From: Caballeronia mineralivorans PML1(12)
Lineage (GTDB): Bacteria > Pseudomonadota > Gammaproteobacteria > Burkholderiales > Burkholderiaceae
Length of the DNA stretch: 41,484 nt
Assembly (NCBI RefSeq): GCF_001028175.1
Contig: NZ_AEJF01000139.1
Span: forward strand, 1 to 41,484
Direction of reading: 5' to 3'
A model generated the notes under the pieces. The model saw nothing but the letters and a program-made list of their open reading frames with translations. It was not told the DNA's origin and searched no databases. Every line of letters begins with the position of its first letter. Position 1 is the stretch's first letter. Below are positions 24,995-33,921 of the stretch, piece by piece. The position numbers and the translations under genes are program-made.

Positions 24995-26029
24995 ATGGAA
25001 GCACTGGTTCTCGAAGAGGCGCGCCGCATCAGCTTGCGCCCGTTCACGTTGCCGCAAGTGGTCGGTGCGCGCGATGTACGCATTCGCATCAATACGGTCG
25101 GTATTTGCGGCAGTGACATTCACTACTACCAGCATGGCCGGATCGGACCGTTTGTCGTCAACGAGCCGATGATCCTGGGACACGAAGCGGCGGGAACAGT
25201 GATCCAGATCGGCGATGAAGTGAAGCATCTGAAAGTCGGCGATCGCGTCTGCATGGAGCCCGGCGTGCCCGACATGGAGTCACGCGCGTCGCGCGAGGGC
25301 ATGTACAACCTTGACCCCAGCGTGCGCTTCTGGGCCACGCCGCCCGTGCATGGTTGCCTGACGCCGTTCGTGGTGCACCCGGCGGCGTTCACGTTCAAGC
25401 TGCCCGACAACGTGAGTTTTGCGGAAGGCGCGATTGTCGAGCCGCTGGCTATCGGCATGCAGGCGGCGACGAAGGCAGCGATAAAACCGGGGGACGTAGC
25501 CGTTATTCTCGGTGCTGGCACGATCGGCATGATGTGCGCGCTGGCAGCGCTCGCGGGCGGTTGCAGCCGCGCGATCGTGTGCGATCTCGTGCCGGAAAAG
25601 CTCGCGTTGATCGGCGGCGTGCAGGGCGTGACCGCGGTCAACATTCGCGATCGGCGCGTGCAGGACGTGGTGTCCGAACTCACCGACGGATGGGGCGCGA
25701 ACATCGTGTTCGAAGCCAGTGGCAATGAAAAAGCGTTCGACGGCATTGTCGACTTGCTGTGTCCCGGCGGTTGCCTCGTCCTCGTGGGGATGCCGCAGAA
25801 AGCGGTGCCTATCGACATAGTCGCGGTGCAGATCAAGGAAGTGCGGATCGAGTCGGTGTTCCGCTACGCCAACATGTTCTCGCGTGCGATCCAGTTGATC
25901 GCATCGGGCCGGCTCGACGTCAAGCCGTTCATCTCGCGCTCGTTTGCATTCGCTGACGGCATCAAGGCATTCGAGGAAGCCGCCAGCGGCAACCCTACCG
26001 ACATCAAGGTCCAGATCGTTTTGGAATAG
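24995..26029 (+). CDS. Zinc-dependent polyol dehydrogenase (xylitol/sorbitol dehydrogenase type)
   Basis: 344 residues, medium-chain dehydrogenase. Catalytic zinc ligands are Cys38 (GICGSDIHYY), His63-Glu64 (GHEAAG) and Glu149 (VEPLAIG). The Rossmann loop is GAGTIG at 173-178, with Asp197 at the end of the next strand favouring NAD+. The SDIHYY(Q)HGRIG pattern is typical of sorbitol, xylitol and L-arabitol dehydrogenases. The lobe that carries four structural-zinc cysteines in many relatives has only Cys86, so the structural zinc is missing. With the preceding SDR it could take L-xylulose through xylitol to D-xylulose. No xylulokinase gene is in the window. Confidence 0.88.
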   Translation: MEALVLEEARRISLRPFTLPQVVGARDVRIRINTVGICGSDIHYYQHGRIGPFVVNEPMILGHEAAGTVIQIGDEVKHLKVGDRVCMEPGVPDMESRASREGMYNLDPSVRFWATPPVHGCLTPFVVHPAAFTFKLPDNVSFAEGAIVEPLAIGMQAATKAAIKPGDVAVILGAGTIGMMCALAALAGGCSRAIVCDLVPEKLALIGGVQGVTAVNIRDRRVQDVVSELTDGWGANIVFEASGNEKAFDGIVDLLCPGGCLVLVGMPQKAVPIDIVAVQIKEVRIESVFRYANMFSRAIQLIASGRLDVKPFISRSFAFADGIKAFEEAASGNPTDIKVQIVLE

Positions 26030-26102
26030 TCAGGCCCATCGCTGCGGCAAGGGACCTTCGCGTCCTCCACGACGCTAAATCCTCCAAATACATTACTAAT
26101 AA

Positions 26103-26120
26103 CTGTCACATAGCTTTCAT
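26103..26120 (+). promoter_or_regulatory. Pho box upstream of phoX
   Basis: CTGTCAC-ATAG-CTTTCAT has the 7-4-7 layout of PhoB sites and matches the direct-repeat consensus CTGTCAT at all but two positions. It lies 109 bases before the phoX start. This predicts induction by phosphate starvation through PhoR/PhoB. Confidence 0.75.
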
Positions 26121-26228
26121 CAATGAAACTTACACTTCGCCTGCACCGCGTACCCCAGGTTCACGCGCTCAGGCGTTTGAGTGACAGGGTGCGCTGGCCC
26201 CCACCCAACAGAAATCGGACCAGACGAC

Positions 26229-28187
26229 ATGCAAGAGCAGCCCAACGTATCGCGCCGTAAAGCCCTCAAACTGCTGGTGGGCGCGCCCATGCTGCCCGTG
26301 GGCGCGTTCTCCGTCTCGACGCTTCTGGCAGGCTGCGGCGGCGACAGCGCGACGGCCGCACCGGGAACATCGGCATCGTTCCAGTCCGCCAACTTTGCTT
26401 CGATGGCCGCGCCGTCGCTCGCTGACCCTGCCGCCATGGCGACCACCACGGTCGGCTCGACGCTCACCGTCACCTACAGCGACGGCACCACACAAGCCTA
26501 CAAGCTCGCTTACCAGCCGTTCTTCGTCACGGGCGACATGGTTCCGAACGGCAGCGGCGGCACAACGCTCGCCGGCGGTTATTACGACATCAACAACCAG
26601 CCGATCATCGACAAATCCGTGGCCGGCAAAGAGCGCCAGTTTTTCTCCGATTGCCCGGACGGCACGTCGCTGCTTTCCCTCGATAAACCCACGGTCGCCG
26701 GTATCAAGGGCCGTGCGGTGTTCGCAGTCGTGCAGTTCGAATACACGACGCGTGACCAGAGCCTTGTGTCGGCGTATGGGCAGTTGCCTTCGCCTATCGC
26801 GGTGCTTACGCTCGATCAGGACCAGGCCACCGGCAAGCTCACGCTCGTGAAGTATCACAACGTGGATACGTCGAAGGCGAACGGGTTGTGGATCACATGC
26901 GGCGCGAGCTTGTCGCCGTGGAATACGCACCTGTCGAGCGAAGAGTATGAGCCGGACGCAACGACCATTTCGACCAACAGCCAGTTCAAGGCGTTCAGCA
27001 CCAGTCTCTATGGCGACGCGAGCCGCGCGAATCCCTACAACTACGGTCACCTCCCCGAGGTGACCGTGAACCCCGAGGGCACCGGCACGATCAAGAAGCA
27101 TTACTGCCTCGGCCGCATCTCGCACGAACTCGTTCAGGTGATGCCTGACAAGCGCACGGTGATGATGGGCGACGACGCGACCAACGGCGGCCTCTTCATG
27201 TTCATCGCGGATCGTGCGGAGGACTTGTCGTCGGGGACGCTATATGTGGCGAAGTGGGCGCAGACATCGTCGGCGGGTGCGGGCTCGGCCAACCTCACGT
27301 GGATAAAAATCGGCAGCGCGACGAGCGCCGAGATCGAAGCCATGGCGGCGAAGCTCAAGGCGTCGGACATCATGGACGTGCTCACCAAGGACCCGCTCGA
27401 CACCAGCTTCACGAAGATCAATTTCAACGGCACGTTCAACTGGATCCGCATCAAGCCGGGCATGGAGAAGGCTGCGGCCTTCCTGGAGACGCATCGTTAT
27501 GCGGCGTTTATCGGCGGGAGCATGGGGTTTACGAAGCTCGAAGGCACGACGATCAACGCACAGGACAAGATCGTCTACACCGCCATGTCACGCGTCGAAA
27601 AGTCAATGGTGAAGGGCAACGCGGCGTCGACGGATGTTGCTGTCGACAAAGCCATCAGCGCGGGTGCGGTGTACGCGTTGAACCTGAAAGCAGGGCAGAG
27701 GGATACGAGCGGTGCCGCGATCAACAGCGACTGGGTGCCGGTCGACATGGCCGCACCCGCAGCGCTGGTGGGCGAAGACCTGGCAACGCCCGATACGCTC
27801 GGCAATACTGCCAACCCGGCCAAGGTCTCCAATCCGGACAACGTGAAGTTCTCGGAGAAGTTGCGCACGCTCTTTATCGGCGAGGATACGAGCATGCACG
27901 TGAACAACTTCCTGTGGGCCTACAACGTGGACACGAAGACCCTGTCACGGGTGCTGTCGTGTCCGGTGGGCGCGGAATCTACCGGCCTTCATGCGGTGGA
28001 CGAGATCAACGGCTGGACTTACATCATGAGCAACTTCCAGCACGCCGGCGACTGGGAAAGTCCGGTCCACGACAAGGTGAAGGCCGTGCTGGACCCGCTC
28101 GTGCGGGCCAATTACAAGGACCGCTTCGGGGCCACGGTCGGTTACCTGACCGCGGACGTCTCCAGCATCAAGCTTGTAAAAAGCTGA
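26229..28187 (+). CDS. phoX: PhoX-family alkaline phosphatase, Tat-exported
   Basis: 652 residues. The N-terminus VSRRKALKLLVG is a twin-arginine signal, and it ends in a lipobox LLAGC (Cys36), so the folded enzyme is probably exported by Tat and may be lipidated. The mature part has the PhoX (DUF839) features: GGYYDINNQPI, LSPWNTHLSSEEYEP, GRISHELVQVMPDKRTVMMGDD, FMFIADR, and DEINGWTYIMSN. PhoX enzymes use calcium and iron to release phosphate from phosphomonoesters. The ATG at 26229 was chosen because it begins the Tat signal; an earlier in-frame GTG adds 16 unlikely residues. A Pho box precedes it. The stop codon abuts that of the convergent cytochrome gene (TGATCA). Confidence 0.9.
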   Translation: MQEQPNVSRRKALKLLVGAPMLPVGAFSVSTLLAGCGGDSATAAPGTSASFQSANFASMAAPSLADPAAMATTTVGSTLTVTYSDGTTQAYKLAYQPFFVTGDMVPNGSGGTTLAGGYYDINNQPIIDKSVAGKERQFFSDCPDGTSLLSLDKPTVAGIKGRAVFAVVQFEYTTRDQSLVSAYGQLPSPIAVLTLDQDQATGKLTLVKYHNVDTSKANGLWITCGASLSPWNTHLSSEEYEPDATTISTNSQFKAFSTSLYGDASRANPYNYGHLPEVTVNPEGTGTIKKHYCLGRISHELVQVMPDKRTVMMGDDATNGGLFMFIADRAEDLSSGTLYVAKWAQTSSAGAGSANLTWIKIGSATSAEIEAMAAKLKASDIMDVLTKDPLDTSFTKINFNGTFNWIRIKPGMEKAAAFLETHRYAAFIGGSMGFTKLEGTTINAQDKIVYTAMSRVEKSMVKGNAASTDVAVDKAISAGAVYALNLKAGQRDTSGAAINSDWVPVDMAAPAALVGEDLATPDTLGNTANPAKVSNPDNVKFSEKLRTLFIGEDTSMHVNNFLWAYNVDTKTLSRVLSCPVGAESTGLHAVDEINGWTYIMSNFQHAGDWESPVHDKVKAVLDPLVRANYKDRFGATVGYLTADVSSIKLVKS

Positions 28188-29618
28188 TCACGTCCCCTTG
28201 TTATAACCATCGGTCAGGGTGTGCAGGAACGCGATGATGTCCTTCATCTCCTGATCTGTCATCGCGGGCTTGTCGCCGAACTTGCGATCGAACGGCGCAT
28301 CGGTCACGTCGACGTTCGCGTGGAACTGCGCCGGGAGATCGTCGTACTTGTTGAGCTTGCCGTCGGCACCCTTCGGATAGAACTTTTCCGGCGCGGTATT
28401 GCGGTCGTTGTAGAACGCCATGACGTCGTCAAGCGAATGGTAGACGCCGTTGTGGAAAAACACCTGGCGCGTGGCGGAGTTGCGCAGCGTCGGCGTGAGG
28501 AACATGCCGCAGTACTGCGTCTGGTCCTTTATGTCGCTGCGGAACGGGCCGCACACGCCCATGTCGTAGAACTTCGGATCGCGGTTGGTTGCAAGCGTGT
28601 TGTTACGCGGTACGCCGAGCGCTTCGTACTGGTAGTCGGTGAACATCGGCGGCACGCCGTCGGAAGTCGGTTTGGACAAGTGGCAGCCGGCGCAGTTGGC
28701 CTTGTCGGGATCGTTGAAAAGGCGCAAGCCGTGCAGCTCCGCTTGCGACAAACGCGCCTTGCCTTCGAGCCAGTTGTCGTACTTGCTCGAGTAAGGATGG
28801 AACGATTGTTCTTCGACCTGGTAGCGGGCAATCGCGAACATGGCCTCGGACATGGTAAGGCTCGTGCTCTCGAAAACGTGCGGGCCAAACAGCTTCGTAA
28901 AGTCGGTCTTATAAGCCGCACGCTGCAATTTGGCCACGACGTCCGTCTCGCTCGTGTTGGCCATTTCCACCGGATTGAGCATCGGGCCGGACGCTTGCGC
29001 CTGCAGCGTATCGGCGCGGCCGTCCCAGAAGAATCCGCCTTGCGGCACCATGGCCGGCGCAGCGGGCGCGACACCCGCGTTCTTTTGCGCCTTGGCCGTG
29101 CCGGCGGATTGCGCGGCTAATGCGGCGAAATCGGGCGGCGCTTCGGCTTCGCCAGCATCAGGTCCGATGCTGAAGTTAGGCTGAAGATACAAGTACATCA
29201 GCGAAGGCGGCGGACGGTAGCCTTGCAGCGTCATGTGCGGTCCGCCCAACTGCACGGAGAGTTTGTTCGGCGGCCCGTAGGCATGGTCAGGACTGTGGCA
29301 GGACGCACACGACTGAAGCCCGGATGCGGACAGCGACTTGTCGAAGAACATCTTCTGGCCGAGTTGCGCGACCGCGCTCAATGGCGCGACCGGCGGACGG
29401 TTGAGTACCACAGGATTCGGATTGGCACCCGTCAGGTCTTCCACGATTGCACCCACGCGGGCCGGCACCTGCGACGGAAAGGCCACGGCCCATAGGCAAA
29501 ACGCCACGGCGGCAATGAGCAGCGCGGCGAGGCATCCGAGTAGGATGGTTTTCGGGCGAGGGAGGCGCGGCTTCTGGCCGGCGGTGGGCGGTGCCGAGGG
29601 GGTGACGGTGTGCGACAT
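28188..29618 (-). CDS. Di-heme cytochrome c peroxidase-like protein (CcpA/MauG family), membrane-anchored
   Basis: 476 residues from the ATG at 29618, chosen because an intrinsic terminator of the upstream gene occupies the region just before it. A membrane segment (about 24-46) anchors the protein, with two c-type haem sites CASCH (104-108) and CAGCH (309-313) on the periplasmic side. Other family marks are FFDKSLSASG, GGFFWDGRADTL, LTPTLRNSATRQVFFHNGVY and the C-terminal DIIAFLHTL. Classic members reduce H2O2; MauG-like ones oxidise other proteins. A Pro/Ala-rich insert lies at about 170-195. Placement between two phosphatase genes suggests shared regulation, perhaps maturation of a metal or radical site, but this is inference. 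Confidence 0.88.
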   Translation of the reverse strand: MSHTVTPSAPPTAGQKPRLPRPKTILLGCLAALLIAAVAFCLWAVAFPSQVPARVGAIVEDLTGANPNPVVLNRPPVAPLSAVAQLGQKMFFDKSLSASGLQSCASCHSPDHAYGPPNKLSVQLGGPHMTLQGYRPPPSLMYLYLQPNFSIGPDAGEAEAPPDFAALAAQSAGTAKAQKNAGVAPAAPAMVPQGGFFWDGRADTLQAQASGPMLNPVEMANTSETDVVAKLQRAAYKTDFTKLFGPHVFESTSLTMSEAMFAIARYQVEEQSFHPYSSKYDNWLEGKARLSQAELHGLRLFNDPDKANCAGCHLSKPTSDGVPPMFTDYQYEALGVPRNNTLATNRDPKFYDMGVCGPFRSDIKDQTQYCGMFLTPTLRNSATRQVFFHNGVYHSLDDVMAFYNDRNTAPEKFYPKGADGKLNKYDDLPAQFHANVDVTDAPFDRKFGDKPAMTDQEMKDIIAFLHTLTDGYNKGT

Positions 29619-29643
29619 GGAGACCGGGAACGAAGCAATATTG

Positions 29644-29678
29644 AAAAAACGTCGCCGGCCAATTGCTTGGCGGCGACG
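29644..29678 (-). terminator. Intrinsic terminator after the phosphoesterase gene
   Basis: On the minus strand CGTCGCCGCCAA-GCAA-TTGG-(C)-CGGCGACG forms a 12-bp stem with one bulged C, followed by six T. It ends transcription from the phosphoesterase gene and separates it from the cytochrome gene. Confidence 0.9.
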
Positions 29679-29733
29679 CGACAAGAACACTTCCGTTCGC
29701 GTCAGTGATCCGACGCGAACGTTCAGGCAACAA

Positions 29734-31419
29734 TTAGATGGTAGGAACCGATGCGACCGGCGTACCCAGATTCGGATCGATGAACAACGTCGGGTTGTTA
29801 CCCGCGCCGCTGAAGTTGAACATGTTCATGATGCTGCCTGCCGTGGCATCGAACGAACCACCGCCGAGGCGATGGCTGGCGAGCCAGTTATCTTCAATGA
29901 AGCGCGCAATCGATGCCTGGCTGATGGCGGTGTGATCGACGTAGTTGACCTTCGCCCACGGCGAGATCACGACGAACGGAAGGCGCGTACCCGGACCGCA
30001 GCGTCCATTCACCGGCGCACCGTTCACGCCCACCGGCGCGGTACCCGTGCCGCACTTGCCGGCACCGTTCACCTGGTCGGCGATGGCGTCGAACGAAGCG
30101 GAGGTCGGCGCTGCATACGCATGGTCGTACCAGCCGTCCGAGTCATCCCATGCCACGATCACAGCGGTGCTGCTCCAGTCCGGCTGTTGCTGCAGGAAGT
30201 TGACGATCTTCGACGTGAAGGCTTGTTCGTCGAGCGGATCCGAATAACCTGCGTGTCCATCCTGGAACGCCGGCGCCTTGATGAAGCTGACGGACGGATA
30301 GTTGCCCGCCTTGACGCTCGCGAAGAAGTCGTCGGTGTCGTACTGATGGTTCGCCGGTTCCGCCGTCTTGCCGTCCGTCTCGAGCGACGAGCCGATGGCT
30401 GCGATGGAGCTCGGGCGCGCATGCGTCGGATTGGCCGTCGATGCGAAGTACTGGAACCAGTTGTGGTGCGGGATGTAGTCGGCTGTCGACTGGCCGACCA
30501 CTGGCGACAACGTGCTGCGCTTGCAACCCGTGGTGCCGTTGCTGTTGGTGGTCGAGAGGTTGAAGCCGCCCATGAAGCCGCCCCACGTGATGCCGCTTAT
30601 GTTCAGCAGGTCGCCGATGTTCTTGCCAGCCATCAACGCAGTGTCCGTCGTGCTCGAGCAGGTATCGTTGGCCGGATCGACGTCGTTGATCATCGTGAAG
30701 CCGCCCTGGCCGTCGTTGACGTAGTACGACCCCGTGTTCGTCGCGCTGACCGGGCCCTTGCTGGCCTTGACCACCAGCATGCCGTTGGTCTGGCCCGACA
30801 CGGCTTCAAGTGCGCCCGGCGTCGACGGACCGTATGTATCCGTGTACGCGTTGTCGCTCATTGCGAACTTCTGTGCATAGTTCCACAGGGCGCCGACCGT
30901 GTTGCCGTCGAAGTAACCCATGACCTGGCCTGCGGTACCGAATGCACCTGCGCCGCCTGACGTGCCCTTACCCGTGTACTTCGGGAAGAGGTCGGCTGCG
31001 CCGTTATCGTAGGCTTGTTGTTCGGCCGTGTACGCGTGGTTCTGGTCGGCGGTCGCGGCTTGCGTCCGGTCCAGGCGGAACGGATTGGCGGCTCCAGTAC
31101 CGTTGGCCGTGTTCGTGAAGTTGGGGTTGGCGGTCAGCAACGTGCCGCTAAGACCGTTCACCGACGGCGTGCCCGCTGCGGGCGTGAAAGCCGGCTCGCC
31201 TGCCGGGTTCGCTGCGTTCGGGTAGGTGGCGAAGTAGTGATCGAACGAGACGTTCTCGTTATAGATCACGACTACGTGCTTGATGGGAGTGGCCGTCGCG
31301 GCCCGGTTCTGGATAGATTGCGACGAACTGCTGCTGCTGGTGTTGCCACCGCCGCAGGCGTATAGGCCGATAGCCATTGCTGCAGTGGGTACGCCAACCA
31401 TTAAGGCTCGACGAAACAT
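29734..31419 (-). CDS. Phosphoesterase of the AcpA / phospholipase C family, exported lipoprotein
   Basis: 561 residues from the ATG at 31419 (GGGAG eight bases before). A short signal peptide ends in LYAC (Cys22), then a Ser-rich linker. The catalytic domain opens with HVVVIYNENVSFDHYFATYP, the signature of the phosphoesterase family, and shows DNAYTDTYGPSTPG, AWDDSDGWYDH and LPFVVISPWAKVNYVDH, which supply the metal-binding and catalytic residues. Members hydrolyse phosphomonoesters (AcpA) or phospholipids (PLC). Substrate cannot be assigned. The absence of a twin-arginine motif suggests Sec export. It has its own terminator and is transcribed away from the LacI operon. Confidence 0.88.
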   Translation of the reverse strand: MFRRALMVGVPTAAMAIGLYACGGGNTSSSSSSQSIQNRAATATPIKHVVVIYNENVSFDHYFATYPNAANPAGEPAFTPAAGTPSVNGLSGTLLTANPNFTNTANGTGAANPFRLDRTQAATADQNHAYTAEQQAYDNGAADLFPKYTGKGTSGGAGAFGTAGQVMGYFDGNTVGALWNYAQKFAMSDNAYTDTYGPSTPGALEAVSGQTNGMLVVKASKGPVSATNTGSYYVNDGQGGFTMINDVDPANDTCSSTTDTALMAGKNIGDLLNISGITWGGFMGGFNLSTTNSNGTTGCKRSTLSPVVGQSTADYIPHHNWFQYFASTANPTHARPSSIAAIGSSLETDGKTAEPANHQYDTDDFFASVKAGNYPSVSFIKAPAFQDGHAGYSDPLDEQAFTSKIVNFLQQQPDWSSTAVIVAWDDSDGWYDHAYAAPTSASFDAIADQVNGAGKCGTGTAPVGVNGAPVNGRCGPGTRLPFVVISPWAKVNYVDHTAISQASIARFIEDNWLASHRLGGGSFDATAGSIMNMFNFSGAGNNPTLFIDPNLGTPVASVPTI

Positions 31420-31779
31420 GTGTGAAGCTCCCGATGTCGTTGTGGCAGTGCTTGTGTGGCCGCGTGGCCTTTTGGGGGACGGGTGCGGACTATTGAAGAC
31501 CTTCTTTTGATCCGTCCGCATTGGAACACTTACGTATGAACCCTAAAAGGCGGTCTGCTTTCGCTGGGGTTACGTGGAAATAACGAGCAGAAAGAGTTGG
31601 TAAGGAAGGGTGTCGATTAACCCTGCGACAGGGGTTCGCCTTAGTTGATTGCCCGATCGCTTAATGGCGAAGCGTTTTTCAAGCGTCCTAAAAGAGTCGC
31701 GCCGATCACACAACACTGCACTCAGGTAATGAGTCGCGTGCTTTCACGCGCACGTCATACAGCCCTTCGATAATCGAGG
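31420..31779. other. Divergent intergenic region between phosphoesterase gene and lacI-type gene
   Basis: No gene is seen. It must carry the minus-strand phosphoesterase promoter and the plus-strand promoter of the LacI-led operon. GATAAT at 31769-31774 may be the -10 of the latter. No acceptable Pho box was found for the phosphoesterase gene. Confidence 0.5.
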
Positions 31780-31795
31780 CTGTAAACGTTTTCAG
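31780..31795 (+). promoter_or_regulatory. LacI-family operator
   Basis: CTGTAAACGTTTTCAG is a 16-base palindrome with 14 matching positions and the central CG typical of LacI/PurR-type operators. It lies just after the likely -10 and 42 bases before the lacI-type start, a position suited to autorepression of the whole operon. Confidence 0.75.
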
Positions 31796-31837
31796 CTCGG
31801 TTCTAAGCTCAGTTTCAGTTCACTCTTGCCACTGCCC

Positions 31838-32893
31838 ATGCACTCCACCATCAAGGACGTTGCCGCGCATTCAGGTGTGTCGATCGCCACCGTGTCGCGT
31901 GCGCTCAATGCACCGCAATTGCTGAACGCAGAGACGCTCGCCAAGGTGCGTGAGTCGATCGAGGCGCTCGACTTCATGCCAAGCGCGCGGGGCCGGCAGC
32001 TTCGCGGCGTAGCGACGCGGCTTGTCGGCGTGATCGTGCCGACACTGGCCAATCCCGTTTTCGCCGAGTCGCTGCAAGGTATCGATGAAGCCGCCTCCGC
32101 CAGCGATTACCGCCTGATGCTGATGACGACCGCGTATGACAGCGCGCGTGAGCGCCGCGCCATCGAGACCTTGCGCGAGCAACGCGTGGACGGTCTGATC
32201 GCGACGGTGGCCGACGCCGAATCCAACCCCTTGCTGGACGAACTCGATCGCATCGGCTTGCCTTATGTGCTCGCGCATAACGACACGGCGTATCGCGCGG
32301 CGGTATCCGTGGATAACCGGCGGGCAGCGCGCGACGGCGTGTGTGCGTTGTTGCAGCGCGGGCACCGGCGCATCCTGATGCTGGCGGGTTCGTTCGCGGA
32401 ATCGGACCGGGCACGCCTGCGATATCGCGGCTACGAAGACGCCATGCTCGACGCCGGCCTCATGCCCCAGGCGCCGCTCGAACTCGATTTCAACGCGGAA
32501 GATTTGCCGCCGTCGCTACTCGCCCATCTCTCCGATCCCACCCACCGGCCTACTGCGCTCTTCTGCAGCAACGACCGCCTGGCGATGATCGTGATGCGCG
32601 GTCTGCGGCATGTGGGCTTGTCCGTGCCTCATGACATCTCGGTGCTCGGCTTCGACGGTATTCCGCTTGGCGAATGGCTGTCGACGGCACTTTCCAGCGT
32701 CGCCACGCCGAACCGCGAGATCGGGCGATGTGCGTGGCGTCATCTGGCAACCCGGCTTGGGTTGCCCGGCGACACAAGCGCCGGCCCGATCCCGTTCAAG
32801 TTGCCTCATAGCGTACGAACCGGCGCGACCATCGCGCCCCTTATCGATCCTGCGGCCAGAACGGCCTCTCTCGTATCGGAGAATCCTGCATGA
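31838..32893 (+). CDS. LacI-family transcriptional regulator
   Basis: 351 residues from the ATG at 31838; an in-frame TTG four codons earlier is less likely. The DNA-binding head TIKDVAAHSGVSIATVSRALN is canonical, with a hinge helix near residue 50 and a periplasmic-binding-like effector domain (GVIVPTLANPVFAESLQGID; ALFCSNDRLAMIVMRGL; VLGFDGIPLGEWL). The stop overlaps the next gene by 4 bases, so the regulator is the first gene of the importer operon and probably senses the imported compound or a product of it. Confidence 0.93.
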   Translation: MHSTIKDVAAHSGVSIATVSRALNAPQLLNAETLAKVRESIEALDFMPSARGRQLRGVATRLVGVIVPTLANPVFAESLQGIDEAASASDYRLMLMTTAYDSARERRAIETLREQRVDGLIATVADAESNPLLDELDRIGLPYVLAHNDTAYRAAVSVDNRRAARDGVCALLQRGHRRILMLAGSFAESDRARLRYRGYEDAMLDAGLMPQAPLELDFNAEDLPPSLLAHLSDPTHRPTALFCSNDRLAMIVMRGLRHVGLSVPHDISVLGFDGIPLGEWLSTALSSVATPNREIGRCAWRHLATRLGLPGDTSAGPIPFKLPHSVRTGATIAPLIDPAARTASLVSENPA

Positions 32894-33903
32894 AAATCCG
32901 TCATGTCCTCGCCACGCTGCTCGCAGCGACGGCCACCTTTTGCGCGGCCGGCGCGGCGTATGCCGATGGCACGGCGATCTGCTATAACTGCCCGCCGGAA
33001 TGGGCGGACTGGGCGAGCCAGATCGAAGCGATCCAGAAGCAGACTGGCATCCGCGTGCCGTTCGACAACAAGAACTCGGGGCAGGCTATCGCGCAGATGA
33101 TGGCCGAGCAAAAGAGCCCGATTGCCGACGTGGTGTATCTCGGCGTTTCATCGGCGTTCCAGGCGAAGGACAAGGATCTGGTGCAACCCTACAAACCCGC
33201 GCACTGGAACGACATCCCTGCGGGCATGAAGGATCCCAACGGCTACTGGTTCGCGATTCATTCCGGCACGCTGGGCTTCTTCGTGAACAAGGACGCACTT
33301 GACGGCAAGCCCGTCCCGCGCTCGTGGGCGGACTTGCTGAAGCCGGAATACAAGGGCATGGTCGGTTACCTCGATCCGTCGTCGGCGTTCGTAGGTTATG
33401 CGGGCGCAGTGGCCGTGAATCAGGCGCTGGGCGGCTCGCTCGATAACTTCAAACCCGGCCTCGACTGGTTCGCGAAGATGAAGGCCAACGCGCCGATCGT
33501 GCCGAAGCAGACCGCGTATGCGCGCGTGATGTCGGGCGAGATTCCTATCCTGCTCGACTATGACTTCGACGCATATCGCGCGAAATACAAGGATCACGCG
33601 AACGTGGAGTTCGTGATTCCGAAGGAAGGCACGATCGTCGTGCCGTATGTGATGAGCCTCGTGAAGGGCGCACCGCATCAGGCGAACGGCGAGAAGGTGC
33701 TGGATTTCGTGTTGTCGGACGAAGGTCAGCGTCTGTGGGCGAACGCATTCTTGCGGCCGGTGCGCGGCGGCACCTTGCCGCCTGACGTAGCGGCCAAGTT
33801 CTTGCCCGCGTCGGAATATGCGCGCGCCAAGGATGTCGACTTCGCAAAGATGGCCGCCAAGCAGAGCGCGTTCGGCGAAGAGTATTTGCGCGTCATGCAC
33901 TGA
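32890..33903 (+). CDS. ABC transporter solute-binding protein (Fe3+/phosphonate/spermidine-like type)
   Basis: 337 residues with a signal peptide of about 25 (cleaved near GAAYA). The mature protein is a class of binding protein that resembles those for ferric iron, spermidine and 2-aminoethylphosphonate: ADVVYLGVSSAFQAKDKDLV, GYWFAIHSGTLGFFVNKDAL, SWADLLKPEYKGMVGYLDPSS, and GEIPILLDYDFDAYRAKY. No iron-binding Tyr-Tyr pair typical of FbpA is evident. Two vicinal-type cysteines (CYNC) lie at the mature N-terminus. The linked phosphodiesterase suggests an organophosphorus ligand. Confidence 0.88.
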   Translation: MKIRHVLATLLAATATFCAAGAAYADGTAICYNCPPEWADWASQIEAIQKQTGIRVPFDNKNSGQAIAQMMAEQKSPIADVVYLGVSSAFQAKDKDLVQPYKPAHWNDIPAGMKDPNGYWFAIHSGTLGFFVNKDALDGKPVPRSWADLLKPEYKGMVGYLDPSSAFVGYAGAVAVNQALGGSLDNFKPGLDWFAKMKANAPIVPKQTAYARVMSGEIPILLDYDFDAYRAKYKDHANVEFVIPKEGTIVVPYVMSLVKGAPHQANGEKVLDFVLSDEGQRLWANAFLRPVRGGTLPPDVAAKFLPASEYARAKDVDFAKMAAKQSAFGEEYLRVMH

Positions 33904-33921
33904 TCTTCCAACTTTCCAACG

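Noticed and set aside
29338..30960. Open frame of 540 codons on the plus strand opposite the cytochrome and phosphoesterase genes
   Set aside because: It crosses two well-supported minus-strand genes and a terminator, and its product is Arg-rich and without family resemblance.
31609..31640. Possible Pho box for the phosphoesterase gene on the minus strand (CTGTCGC half)
   Set aside because: The second half-site TTAATCG does not match CTGTCAT, so the pattern is no better than chance.
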